Shown here: positions 1 through 5,934 of the stretch, piece after piece
Layout: every line of letters starts with the position of its first letter
Numbering within the stretch: the first letter of the stretch is position 1
NCBI GenBank assembly: GCA_964348185.1
Contig: CAYGBW010000107.1
Span: 1-12,394, forward strand
Direction: 5' to 3'
Source of the DNA: CAYGBW01 sp964348185
GTDB lineage: Bacteria; Desulfobacterota; BSN033; WVXP01
Length of the DNA: 12,394 bases
The notes under the pieces: model-generated
The model's database searches: none
Told to the model about the DNA's origin: nothing
What the model saw: the letters and a program-made list of their open reading frames with translations, nothing else
Program-made: the position numbers and the translations under genes

Positions 1-114
1 AAGGTTTTGAACCTGGCGAATGGAGAAACAAGAAGCGCTCTGGGCAGGGATCAGGGTTCTTTCGAGGATCTTGGTCGCGGAACTGATCTGACCCTTCGCC
101 TAAGATTTATGAGC

Positions 115-135
115 AAAAAACGTTCTAACGAACGC
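115..135 (-). terminator. Intrinsic terminator downstream of the DUF4124 gene
   Basis: Read on the minus strand, a GCGTTC arm, a GTTA loop and a GAACGT arm (5 Watson-Crick pairs plus a G-T pair) are followed at once by six T. This is the classic order of an intrinsic terminator. It lies about 80 nt after the DUF4124 stop codon and would end the minus-strand transcript. The stem is short and only moderately GC-rich, so efficiency is uncertain. Confidence 0.6.
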
Positions 136-213
136 TCAAAGCGATTTCCCTTTGGGCAACAGCCCGTTGAGACCCTGACCTCGTTCACGATAACGGTACC
201 AAGGCATTGCCAT

Positions 214-741
214 TCAGCGAACCCATTCGACCGGTTTGCCGGCTTCCTTCGCCTGAGAGGGAAGGACCTCATCGGTCATTTTCTGGGCCTCTTTGATGTC
301 GGCCATACGCTTTTTCATCTCCGCCTGCATCTGGTCCAGCTCGGCCTTGAGCTTTTTTCGTTGGTCAGGGTCCTTTGATGCATTGAACTCTGTGGCCAAA
401 TCATTGTACCGAAGCCGGACCTTCTCATAGTCCTCGTAGGCCGCCTGGCGCCTTGTTTTCCACTTCTCGGCACGGGTTCGCCACCACTCCTCATCCTTTT
501 CTAGGAGGTCGTCCTCCACAAGGATCCCCTCATCCTCCTCGTACTCGGCCTCATCTAACAAGGGTGTTGGGATTTCTTCTGTCATCATCCGACTTTCCGC
601 TTCACCTCGGTAATCCTCGGGGACGGTTCCTGGATCGTCGGTAAAATGGATGACACCACGATCATCAACCCAACGATAGGTCTCTCCTGCGTTCAGAAGG
701 AGGGGGAACAAGAGTATGACAAAAATCAAAATCCCCTTCAT
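214..741 (-). CDS. Secreted DUF4124 domain protein with C-terminal coiled coil
   Basis: A 175-residue protein with a short hydrophobic N-terminus (about residues 1-18, ending near LLLNAG) that looks like a Sec signal peptide, so it is probably periplasmic or lipid-free secreted. Residues 20-60 carry the DUF4124 pattern: a YRWVDDRGVIHFTDDP stretch, followed by a VP-containing linker. An acidic segment follows at about 60-80. The rest (about 80-165) is highly charged and lysine/glutamate-rich, fitting a coiled coil. DUF4124 is a common small periplasmic domain with no settled biochemical role. The start is supported by GGAGG seven bases before the ATG. It lies 82 bp downstream of the PilZ gene on the same strand and may share its transcript, which would end at the terminator at 115-135. 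The family is clear. The function is unknown. Confidence 0.85.
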   Translation of the reverse strand: MKGILIFVILLFPLLLNAGETYRWVDDRGVIHFTDDPGTVPEDYRGEAESRMMTEEIPTPLLDEAEYEEDEGILVEDDLLEKDEEWWRTRAEKWKTRRQAAYEDYEKVRLRYNDLATEFNASKDPDQRKKLKAELDQMQAEMKKRMADIKEAQKMTDEVLPSQAKEAGKPVEWVR

Positions 742-823
742 CGATCATCCTCCAAGGTGTGATACCTCGGAGACTAAAGCAATTAGCGTGCCATATTTCC
801 ACACAAGCGCCGGGGACCGGTGA

Positions 824-1240
824 TCAGAAAATCCTCTTCTTTCTGATGGTGGAAATAAAATTCCGCCATCTTTTCTTGGCCTCTTCCTCCATTTCGGTGA
901 ACAGGACTCCCGCCCTGAAATGGAAATCCGAGTCCTTTGGGGCCAAGTCATACCATATGACCTCGCCCAGAGTCTCCACAGGACTGTCCTCATCGGGGAT
1001 TTCTATGACCAGGGAGAGCCGACTCTCGCCGCCCATGGCCTCAACAAAAACATGGATTCTGCCAATCATAACCGTGTTGGTTTCGAGACAGAGCCCGCGG
1101 CTTGAAACGTCTCTTGTTCTCCCCACGCCCTCCTCGAACCGGGATTCAATCGTTTGAGGAGGCACCAAGGAGAACTTGACAGATAAAGGGCTGTGCAGTC
1201 GGGTGAATTTTCTTCTTTCCGCGCCTGGGTAAAGGATCAT
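824..1240 (-). CDS. PilZ domain protein, probable c-di-GMP receptor
   Basis: A 138-residue single-domain protein. It has the two signature c-di-GMP-binding motifs of the PilZ family: R10-xxx-R14 within ERRKFTRL near the N-terminus, and D44-x-S-x-x-G49 (DVSSRG) at the start of the beta barrel. A GEVIWYDL strand near residue 95 and an FRAGVLFTEM strand near 112 match the later barrel strands and the usual C-terminal G-x-x-F pattern. There is no fused output domain, so it would act by binding another protein in the cytoplasm. The ATG is preceded by AGGAG four bases upstream. It starts 27 bp after the end of a decayed GGDEF gene on the same strand, so synthase and receptor were probably once co-transcribed. 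Ligand binding is inferred from the intact motifs. Confidence 0.88.
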   Translation of the reverse strand: MILYPGAERRKFTRLHSPLSVKFSLVPPQTIESRFEEGVGRTRDVSSRGLCLETNTVMIGRIHVFVEAMGGESRLSLVIEIPDEDSPVETLGEVIWYDLAPKDSDFHFRAGVLFTEMEEEAKKRWRNFISTIRKKRIF

Positions 1241-1267
1241 CTCTCTCCTGGAGAGCCGAACTCCCGT

Positions 1268-1813
1268 TCAACTCCCGTCCAACAAAGCGAACTGATTACC
1301 ACCCCTGGCTTTGGCCTTGTAAAGGGCTTTGTCTGCAGATGCAAGAAGCCTCTCGGGTTGGCAGTTCCTTGAACAGAGGCTACGAATGCCGATGCTGACC
1401 GTCACCTTCCGATTGTTGCGTTCCCCATCCCTGACGTTCTCCTCCACCTGTTGCCGTATTCTTCCCGCCACGCTGCAGCCTCCGTCTCCATCCGCATATA
1501 AAAGGAGCATGCCAAAATCCGTTTCGATCCTTCTGGCGATCAAGTCGGTCTGACGTATCCCTCGACTCACCATCCGTGCCACACCCCATAAGATCCAATG
1601 CCTCTGCCTCAAATCCCCGGAGGGCTCGGGTGATTGGTTCGATTCCTTCTGTATCGTCATGGATGAGAAGAATATCAACCCTCCCTTTTTTCATCAACTT
1701 TTTCCGCCCGTGGCCCTTCAGATGACCGACTTGAAACCATCTTGAATATCAAACAGTTCCTTTTGCTTTTCTCCGTCCATGATACCGGATTGGGCCGACG
1801 ATGTCAAAGTCAT
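1268..1813 (-). pseudogene. Degenerate, frameshifted GGDEF (diguanylate cyclase-like) gene
   Basis: Three overlapping frames together spell a GGDEF domain. Frame one (from ATG 1813) ends in KELFDIQDGFKSVI and a stop, matching the usual LFDxLTGxKNRR entry. Frame two, through about 1700-1605, gives VDILLIHDDTEGIEPI, in the place of the LLIDIDxFKxIND segment. Frame three, from about 1605 to the stop at 1268, gives GVARMVSRGIRQTDLIARR, then a TVSIGI strand and a SADKALYKAKARGGNQ tail, which is diagnostic. The signature GGDEF itself reads IETDF, and the metal- and substrate-binding residues of the FKxxND helix are also lost. It therefore cannot be an active cyclase even if translated. At least two frame changes are needed: near 1735, and near 1600-1610. 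Some tools may call 1268-1678 as a gene. Sequencing error could explain one shift, but not the lost motifs. Confidence 0.75.
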
Positions 1814-1892
1814 TGTGACTCGATTCTCAAGACCTTTGGCCCGGCCCCTGTGGACGACCTCCCTTCGCCGGAATCGATTCAAATTGGCAGAC

Positions 1893-2867
1893 TCACATGT
1901 GAAGCTCCACGACGTCTCCATCCGACAGGAGGTACCCCCTTTTGACCTTCTGCCCGGAAAACTTTCCCGACCCCCAGATACGGGCAAATCTCAGTTTTTC
2001 CAGAAAATCCTTATGCACAAGACGGGCCATCTCTTCCACCGAACTCCCTTTCGGCAGAACAAAGGGCTGACCGTAATCTGGCTCCTTCCCCGGTATCTTG
2101 CTATAGATACGGATGATCTGAAGGAGTTCAAAGAGCCTTCTCCTCAGACGCTCCAGGCCCGTTTCCATCTTTGCAGATATGGACACGACCGGGAACCTCC
2201 CTCCAAACGCCTCATCCAAAACCCTTTGCCGCTTCTGGGTCTCCTGGAGATCTCCTTTATTGCATGCGATGAGCACATTCTTTTCATCCGGAGAAGGGGC
2301 CAAACACTCCCCCACCGGTGAGATCCCTGCCTCCTCGAGCTTCTCCAAGAGGGCCTTCATCTGTGCAAGAGGGTCGCTTTCTAGATCCACCATCAGCAAA
2401 AGCGCATCGGCATTCCTGGCCAAGTTTGTGAACCAGGCTTCACCCAGTTCCAGGGTAACCGCGGGCGCGTCCACCAACTGAATCTGGATGTTCTCGAAAT
2501 CCATCATCCCCACAACAGGCACCCGAGTGGTAAGGGGATAATCTGCTATCTCTGTGGATGCGTTGGTCAACCGGGAGAGAAGGGTTGATTTACCCACATT
2601 GGGAAGTCCAACCAGAAGTACCTGTCCCGCCCCCTCTTTCTTCACGTTGAACAGGTAGAAACCCCGCCCAGTGGGCCGTTTCTTCTGTGACTCTTCTCTC
2701 AGTTTTGAAAGTTTACTCCTCAATTGCCCCCGAAGTTTATCTGTACCCTTGTGTTTCGGAATAACGGACAACATGTCCTGGAGGGCCATGACTTTTTCGT
2801 GGGGGGACTTGGCCTGTCGAAGTCTCTCCTCGGCCGCTAGGTATTCAGGAGGCAGATTGGCTGGCAT
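1893..2867 (-). CDS. DRG/Obg-type GTPase with C-terminal TGS domain
   Basis: A 324-residue cytoplasmic GTPase. In order it has: a charged helical N-terminus (about 1-65) containing KGTDKLRGQLRSKLSKLR, typical of the helical lead-in of DRG proteins; a P-loop GLPNVGKST (87-95); a switch I region DYPLTTRVPVVG (109-120) like the PFTT-x-x-P-x-x-G of Obg/DRG; G3 as DAPA (133-136); G4 NKGD (203-206); G5 SA (231-232); and a TGS domain from about 252 to the end (VLPKGSSVEEMARLVHKD, then GDVVELHM). DRG and Obg relatives act on ribosomes or translation factors. That role here is inferred. The G3 alanine in place of the usual glycine is odd. The ATG at 2867 is chosen over an upstream start at 2885 because AAGGAGG lies five bases before it. 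It is the last intact gene of a tight four-gene series. Confidence 0.88.
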   Translation of the reverse strand: MPANLPPEYLAAEERLRQAKSPHEKVMALQDMLSVIPKHKGTDKLRGQLRSKLSKLREESQKKRPTGRGFYLFNVKKEGAGQVLLVGLPNVGKSTLLSRLTNASTEIADYPLTTRVPVVGMMDFENIQIQLVDAPAVTLELGEAWFTNLARNADALLLMVDLESDPLAQMKALLEKLEEAGISPVGECLAPSPDEKNVLIACNKGDLQETQKRQRVLDEAFGGRFPVVSISAKMETGLERLRRRLFELLQIIRIYSKIPGKEPDYGQPFVLPKGSSVEEMARLVHKDFLEKLRFARIWGSGKFSGQKVKRGYLLSDGDVVELHM

Positions 2868-2872
2868 GATAA

Positions 2873-2879
2873 CCTCCTT
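2873..2879 (-). promoter_or_regulatory. Ribosome binding site fixing the GTPase start
   Basis: The minus strand reads AAGGAGG, then TTATC, then ATG. The site overlaps the TAA stop of the upstream ferritin-like gene (2880-2878), so the two genes are probably translationally coupled. It supports ATG 2867 as the start. Confidence 0.8.
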
Positions 2880-3375
2880 ATTCAAGGGTGGAGGAACTAT
2901 ACTCCATCAGGGTATTCCAGGTCTCTTCAAGAATCTGGAGATGCCTCTTCTCTTCGTTTGCCAATCGCCGATAGAAGGCCTTTTCTTTCGGATCCGTCGC
3001 CTTGGACGCCAGACCAGAATAAAACCCGAAGCCTTTCTGCTCCAAGTCCATCGCGATCTTTACTGCCTGCACATCATTTGCCCGGTCAGTAACCATTTCG
3101 TCCATCGCCGACCGGGCCTCTTCGAAGATGTTTTTCTTGCCCTTCTCACCATAATCGAGTACGCCTGGCCATTGTCCAGTGTTTCTCAGGGAACGATCAA
3201 TGGCCTCTATCCTCTCGATATGAACAAGCTCCTCATCGGCCAGAGACCTGAAGATAATCCTACCAAAATAGTCAGAGGTTTTCTCGGCCGCCTCGAGATA
3301 GAACCTTCTCCCGTCAGTTTCAAGTCTTACCGCCTCACGAAGCGCCGCTGTTCTCGAATCTCTTCCCCTGTCCAC
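2878..3375 (-). CDS. Ferritin-like di-iron protein of the rubrerythrin type, without rubredoxin domain
   Basis: About 165 residues forming a four-helix bundle made of two similar halves. The first half has REAVRLETDGRRFY followed by LADEELVHIERI. The second has AVKIAMDLEQKGFGFY followed by LANEEKRHLQILE. Each half thus gives a helix glutamate plus an ExxH pair, the ligand set of the erythrin di-iron site. There is no CxxC pair, so the rubredoxin domain of full rubrerythrin is missing. Relatives reduce peroxide or handle iron in anaerobes. That activity is inferred. GTG at 3375 is preferred because AGGA lies seven bases upstream. The GTG at 3381 is almost in contact with that site. The stop overlaps the ribosome binding site of the downstream GTPase, and the upstream TPR gene ends 32 bp before it. 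Confidence 0.85.
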   Translation of the reverse strand: MDRGRDSRTAALREAVRLETDGRRFYLEAAEKTSDYFGRIIFRSLADEELVHIERIEAIDRSLRNTGQWPGVLDYGEKGKKNIFEEARSAMDEMVTDRANDVQAVKIAMDLEQKGFGFYSGLASKATDPKEKAFYRRLANEEKRHLQILEETWNTLMEYSSSTLE

Positions 3376-3383
3376 ACCCACTT

Positions 3384-3415
3384 CCTTTTCTGACCGAATC
3401 TAGGGGCCTAGGGGT
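3384..3415 (-). other. Intercistronic stem-loop between TPR and ferritin-like genes
   Basis: On the minus strand CGAA, CCC, CTAG, GCCC, CTAG, A, TTCG can fold into an imperfect hairpin. CTAG pairs with CTAG and CGAA with TTCG. The stem contains the TAG stop of the TPR gene and lies just before the AAGGA site of the next gene. There is no T tract, so it is not a standard terminator. It could affect mRNA decay or relative expression, or be chance. Confidence 0.3.
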
Positions 3416-4166
3416 TCGCTGGCATGTTTCTCAAGGCCTCAACCATGCCCTTTACCCTTTCAGCTCGTTCCCCGGACGGTGCGATTTGAAGAAAATCCTC
3501 CCAGGCCCTGATGGCTCCCTCCCGGTCGTTCAGGTCGTGAAAAAGGACCACCCCCAAATTGTACCGGCTGTTTAAATGACTGGCATCTACCTGGGCCGCT
3601 TTCCGAAAGGCCTCGATGGCCTCTTGGGCCTTCCCTGTTCGCCTGTATGCGATCCCAAGATCGGTAAGCACGTTCGCATTTCTCGGATCCAGTGTTAGAG
3701 CCCTCGAATACGCTCCAATAGCCTCCTCATATGACTCCCTATCGAAATGCGCATTTCCGAGCTTTACCAGGATATCGGCCGTAGGAGGTTGCAGATCCAG
3801 AGCCTCTGTGTAGGCCTCAATCGCCTTATCGTACTGCCGGCTCCTGTAGAGCAGGTCTCCGAGACCGACCCTCGCATCTGGGTTTTGTGGGTCCTTCTGC
3901 ACCAGTTCCTCGGCCATCTGGATCTCCTGGGAGAGATCCATCACAGGAATCCCGGATATCTCACTCTGCTGAGCAGGCGGCGTTTGTCGCGCTTCCTCCA
4001 TGGAGGGGGTTTTCAGAAGTGCCACGACCGCCCCCACAATGAGTCCCAGAAAAAAAGCCCCCCCCACCAGAATGACAACCGTCTCTGTTTTCACCCCCCC
4101 GCCCGTGGCGGTCCCCTGTTGGGGTCCTTTTCTCTTTTCTCTCTCCCCTTTCCCTTCCCTTTCCAT
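3408..4166 (-). CDS. Membrane-anchored TPR protein
   Basis: A 252-residue protein. A basic N-terminus (EREGKGEREKRKG) is followed by one membrane segment (about 29-51, VVILVGGAFFLGLIVGAVVALL). By the positive-inside rule this places the rest in the periplasm. A proline-rich linker (about 52-75) leads to at least four tetratricopeptide repeats (about 80-240) with the W/L-G-Y-A-P spacing. Examples are ARVGLGDLLYRSRQYDKAIEAY, cut into LGDLLYR and DKAIEAYTEAL; then LGNAHFDRESYEEAIGAY, LGIAYRRTGKAQEAIEAF, and a last, degenerate NLGVVLFHDLNDREGAIRAW. TPR arrays bind partner proteins, and no partner is evident here. The layout resembles periplasmic TPR segments of cytochrome c assembly factors, but nothing else in the region supports that role. 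The start at 4166 has GGAGG five bases upstream. An upstream TTG (4187) is less likely. It starts 24 bp after the HD gene. Confidence 0.85.
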   Translation of the reverse strand: MEREGKGEREKRKGPQQGTATGGGVKTETVVILVGGAFFLGLIVGAVVALLKTPSMEEARQTPPAQQSEISGIPVMDLSQEIQMAEELVQKDPQNPDARVGLGDLLYRSRQYDKAIEAYTEALDLQPPTADILVKLGNAHFDRESYEEAIGAYSRALTLDPRNANVLTDLGIAYRRTGKAQEAIEAFRKAAQVDASHLNSRYNLGVVLFHDLNDREGAIRAWEDFLQIAPSGERAERVKGMVEALRNMPANP

Positions 4167-4171
4167 GAAAA

Positions 4172-4176
4172 CCTCC
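4172..4176 (-). promoter_or_regulatory. Ribosome binding site fixing the TPR protein start
   Basis: The minus strand reads GGAGG, then TTTTC, then ATG (4166). Spacing is ideal, so the seven residues from the upstream TTG are probably not translated. Confidence 0.7.
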
Positions 4177-4190
4177 AATCGCTCCAACGG

Positions 4191-5612
4191 TCATACATTG
4201 GTCGGATAAGTTCCCAGATAGTCCGACGAACCCAGGGCTTTGGTCGCTGCACCCATCAGAATCGGTTCGTACTCAGGTACTGAGCCGTAAACGCGGCAGA
4301 TGGCAACTTTCGCCGGAATATACTTGAACAGTTCCTCCAGAGGCTCCCTAGAGACCTCTTTCGAAACCGGATCATAGATCAGAAGGGGGGAATCCTCGGA
4401 ATGCAAAGGGTTGAGCGGCCTTGGGTCGTGATGGGCCATGTCCACGTGAAACTCCATCTCCCTGGCCTCCTCTGGAAGACCCTCACGAATCTTTTGCTCG
4501 ACCTCCTCTTTTCGGATAAATCCAGCCCGACCGATCTCGATATCCTTGATGGTAAGGATCGTTTCGTAGGCGCTCCGCCACTTCAGCTTTCGAGTCAGAA
4601 TGTCATCCCACTTTCGGGAGAGATCCCTCTTCTCTGGATCCCTGGACCTCCGCCACCTGCGAACCCCCTCGATGACGGACCAGTCCGTAAGATTACAGTA
4701 CTGGTCGAGATTCTCAGCGGGATTGTAGGGAAAAAGCATATGAATCGTCCGGGGGAATATCTCTGTAAGCTGCAAATCGATCGATCTTGTGGTCCGGTGA
4801 TAGTAGACGTTGGTGTAAAGGTAGAGACGGGCGTTGAGAAACATGTTGAGGGCCGAGGCCCCTCGTTTGTCCAGTGCCAGCCCCTCACGGTGGCACAGGG
4901 TGTAGTGAAGCATCCGTTTCCAATCCACAGGGCCCACGGCCACCCCGGTCATATAGGAATCCCTCAGAACATAGTCGATATTATCCACGGTAAAGATTCC
5001 ACGGAATAGCTGTTGCAGATACCGCAGCCATAGAGGATAGTCCATGGCCAGAGGGCCATCAGGCTTTTTGATTAAGAACGCGACATGATCCGGGTCGAGT
5101 TGCTCCCCATCCTCTAGAATTCCATGGGGGCTCCGCCTGATCGCCTTGATCATCTCTGCCAGCGTCTCCACGATGGCCCTCTGACTCAGCGTCTCATGGG
5201 TAAGGCCAAATCCCCTCAGGATGTGTTCATCAAAGAAATGGCAAAAGGGCCCATGGCCCACGTCATGGAGCAGACCGGCAAGGCGCAACAGTTCCTCTAT
5301 ATAGAACCGGGAGGGGATCCCATCCTGAAACACCCGTTTTAGAAAGGGGTATAGATGCTGGGCGAACTCTCCTGCCACGTGCATGGTTCCGAGAGAATGC
5401 TGAAACCGGCTGTGTTCGGCTGAGGGAAAAACCCATCGGGCGCTCTGAAGCTGATAGATCCTCCGTAGCCTTTGAAGCCAGATCGTATCGATGAGGTCTC
5501 TCTCTGTGGCTCCTCCCGTCCCTTTCCATCGGTCGGTCATGAGGATGTACTGATAGATTGGATCTGCGATGAGACTGGTTCCTTCAAAAGGATCTTCCGA
5601 AGGAATCGTCAT
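4191..5612 (-). CDS. HD-domain phosphohydrolase, SAMHD1/YwfO-like (putative dNTP triphosphohydrolase)
   Basis: A 473-residue cytoplasmic metal-dependent phosphohydrolase. The N-terminus has the family lead-in DPIYQYI (17-23) and DTIWLQRLRRIYQLQSARWVFP. The HD metal site follows: H72 in SRFQHSLG, H116-D117 in LLHDVGHGPFCH, and a later aspartate in VDNIDYVLRDSYMTG at about 234-248. These are the features shared by SAMHD1 and its bacterial relatives, which cleave dNTPs to nucleoside plus triphosphate. Substrate here is inferred from family only. The C-terminal third (about 330-473) is less familiar and may be an allosteric or multimerising part. The ATG is preceded by GAGAGGA about eight bases upstream. 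It overlaps, as ATGA, the end of an open frame without a start codon (5609-5875). It leads the tight series HD-TPR-ferritin-GTPase. A role in nucleotide pool control is plausible. Confidence 0.87.
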   Translation of the reverse strand: MTIPSEDPFEGTSLIADPIYQYILMTDRWKGTGGATERDLIDTIWLQRLRRIYQLQSARWVFPSAEHSRFQHSLGTMHVAGEFAQHLYPFLKRVFQDGIPSRFYIEELLRLAGLLHDVGHGPFCHFFDEHILRGFGLTHETLSQRAIVETLAEMIKAIRRSPHGILEDGEQLDPDHVAFLIKKPDGPLAMDYPLWLRYLQQLFRGIFTVDNIDYVLRDSYMTGVAVGPVDWKRMLHYTLCHREGLALDKRGASALNMFLNARLYLYTNVYYHRTTRSIDLQLTEIFPRTIHMLFPYNPAENLDQYCNLTDWSVIEGVRRWRRSRDPEKRDLSRKWDDILTRKLKWRSAYETILTIKDIEIGRAGFIRKEEVEQKIREGLPEEAREMEFHVDMAHHDPRPLNPLHSEDSPLLIYDPVSKEVSREPLEELFKYIPAKVAICRVYGSVPEYEPILMGAATKALGSSDYLGTYPTNV

Positions 5613-5650
5613 GATCCCGTCCTCTCTGGGTCCAACGTCGTTCGTATCAC

Positions 5651-5680
5651 AGGCTTATCCCTTCTAGGGAATTTAAGCCT
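5651..5680. repeat. Interrupted 12-bp inverted repeat upstream of the HD gene
   Basis: On the plus strand the arms are AGGCTTA and TAAGCCT (perfect, 7 bp) outside, and TCCCT and AGGGA (perfect, 5 bp) inside. The loop is TCT, and an ATT bulge sits on the right side. It begins 38 bases before the HD start codon, so it would lie in a 5' leader if transcription starts upstream. There is no T tract on either strand, so it does not look like an intrinsic terminator. Confidence 0.6.
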
Positions 5681-5715
5681 CAAGCCACAAAGAATCAACC
5701 CTAGACAGGCTGCGG

Positions 5716-5738
5716 CCCAAATTGGGGGTTCCAGAACC
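5716..5738. repeat. Two adjoining short palindromes
   Basis: CCCAA-A-TTGGG (5716-5726) is followed directly by GGTTC-CA-GAACC (5727-5738). Both have perfect arms. The very short centres suit protein-binding sites on DNA better than RNA hairpins. No regulator gene is visible nearby. Confidence 0.4.
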
Positions 5739-5934
5739 TCTACAATTGGCTGAAGTCCAAAGGGTTTTCTGATTCTCTCTCTCCTAGCTTCTGGAACAAT
5801 GAAATGTTGGACGCCACCTTGGAGAAGAGAGTGGATTCGGGGAGACGAAAAGGACAGACAGGGGTATCGATGGCTTCAGAGCGTTTCCCTTCTCCAAAAA
5901 TCCGGGCGCCAGCACATCCCCATTGGGCCAGGGG

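Larger units (their letters stand above)
5609..5875 (-). pseudogene. Possible gene remnant with PEP-CTERM-like tail in the thiI-HD intergenic region
   Basis: The 322 bp between thiI and the HD gene hold no intact gene. One minus-strand frame stays open for 88 codons from after a TGA at 5878-5876 to a TGA at 5611-5609 that overlaps the HD gene's ATG. It has no ATG, and no GTG or TTG in a useful place. Its later part reads EVLEPPIWAAACLGLILCGL followed by RLKFPRR. That is an EP motif, a hydrophobic segment of about 15 residues and an arginine cluster, the order seen in PEP-CTERM sorting tails. A 17-residue extension follows, which is atypical. It may be the degraded end of an exported protein, or an accidental frame. 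A weak hairpin (CTGG-CGC-CCGG then ATTTTT, about 5893-5911, minus) could end the thiI transcript. Confidence 0.3.

Noticed and set aside
1600..1740. Programmed frameshifting in the GGDEF gene
   Set aside because: No slippery heptamer with a downstream structure is evident, two shifts are needed, and the active site is lost, so decay is simpler.
1779..2321. A 180-codon plus-strand open frame over the GTPase end and GGDEF remnant
   Set aside because: It lies opposite the TGS/G4-G5 region of a clear GTPase, and its sequence shows no domain.
3379..3381. GTG at 3381 as start of the ferritin-like gene
   Set aside because: It sits one base from the AGGA site, and the GTG at 3375 has a proper seven-base spacing.
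2671..3393. A 240-codon open frame on the plus strand opposite the GTPase and ferritin-like genes
   Set aside because: It spans two recognisable minus-strand genes and their junction, has no family motifs, and its sequence looks like an antisense shadow.
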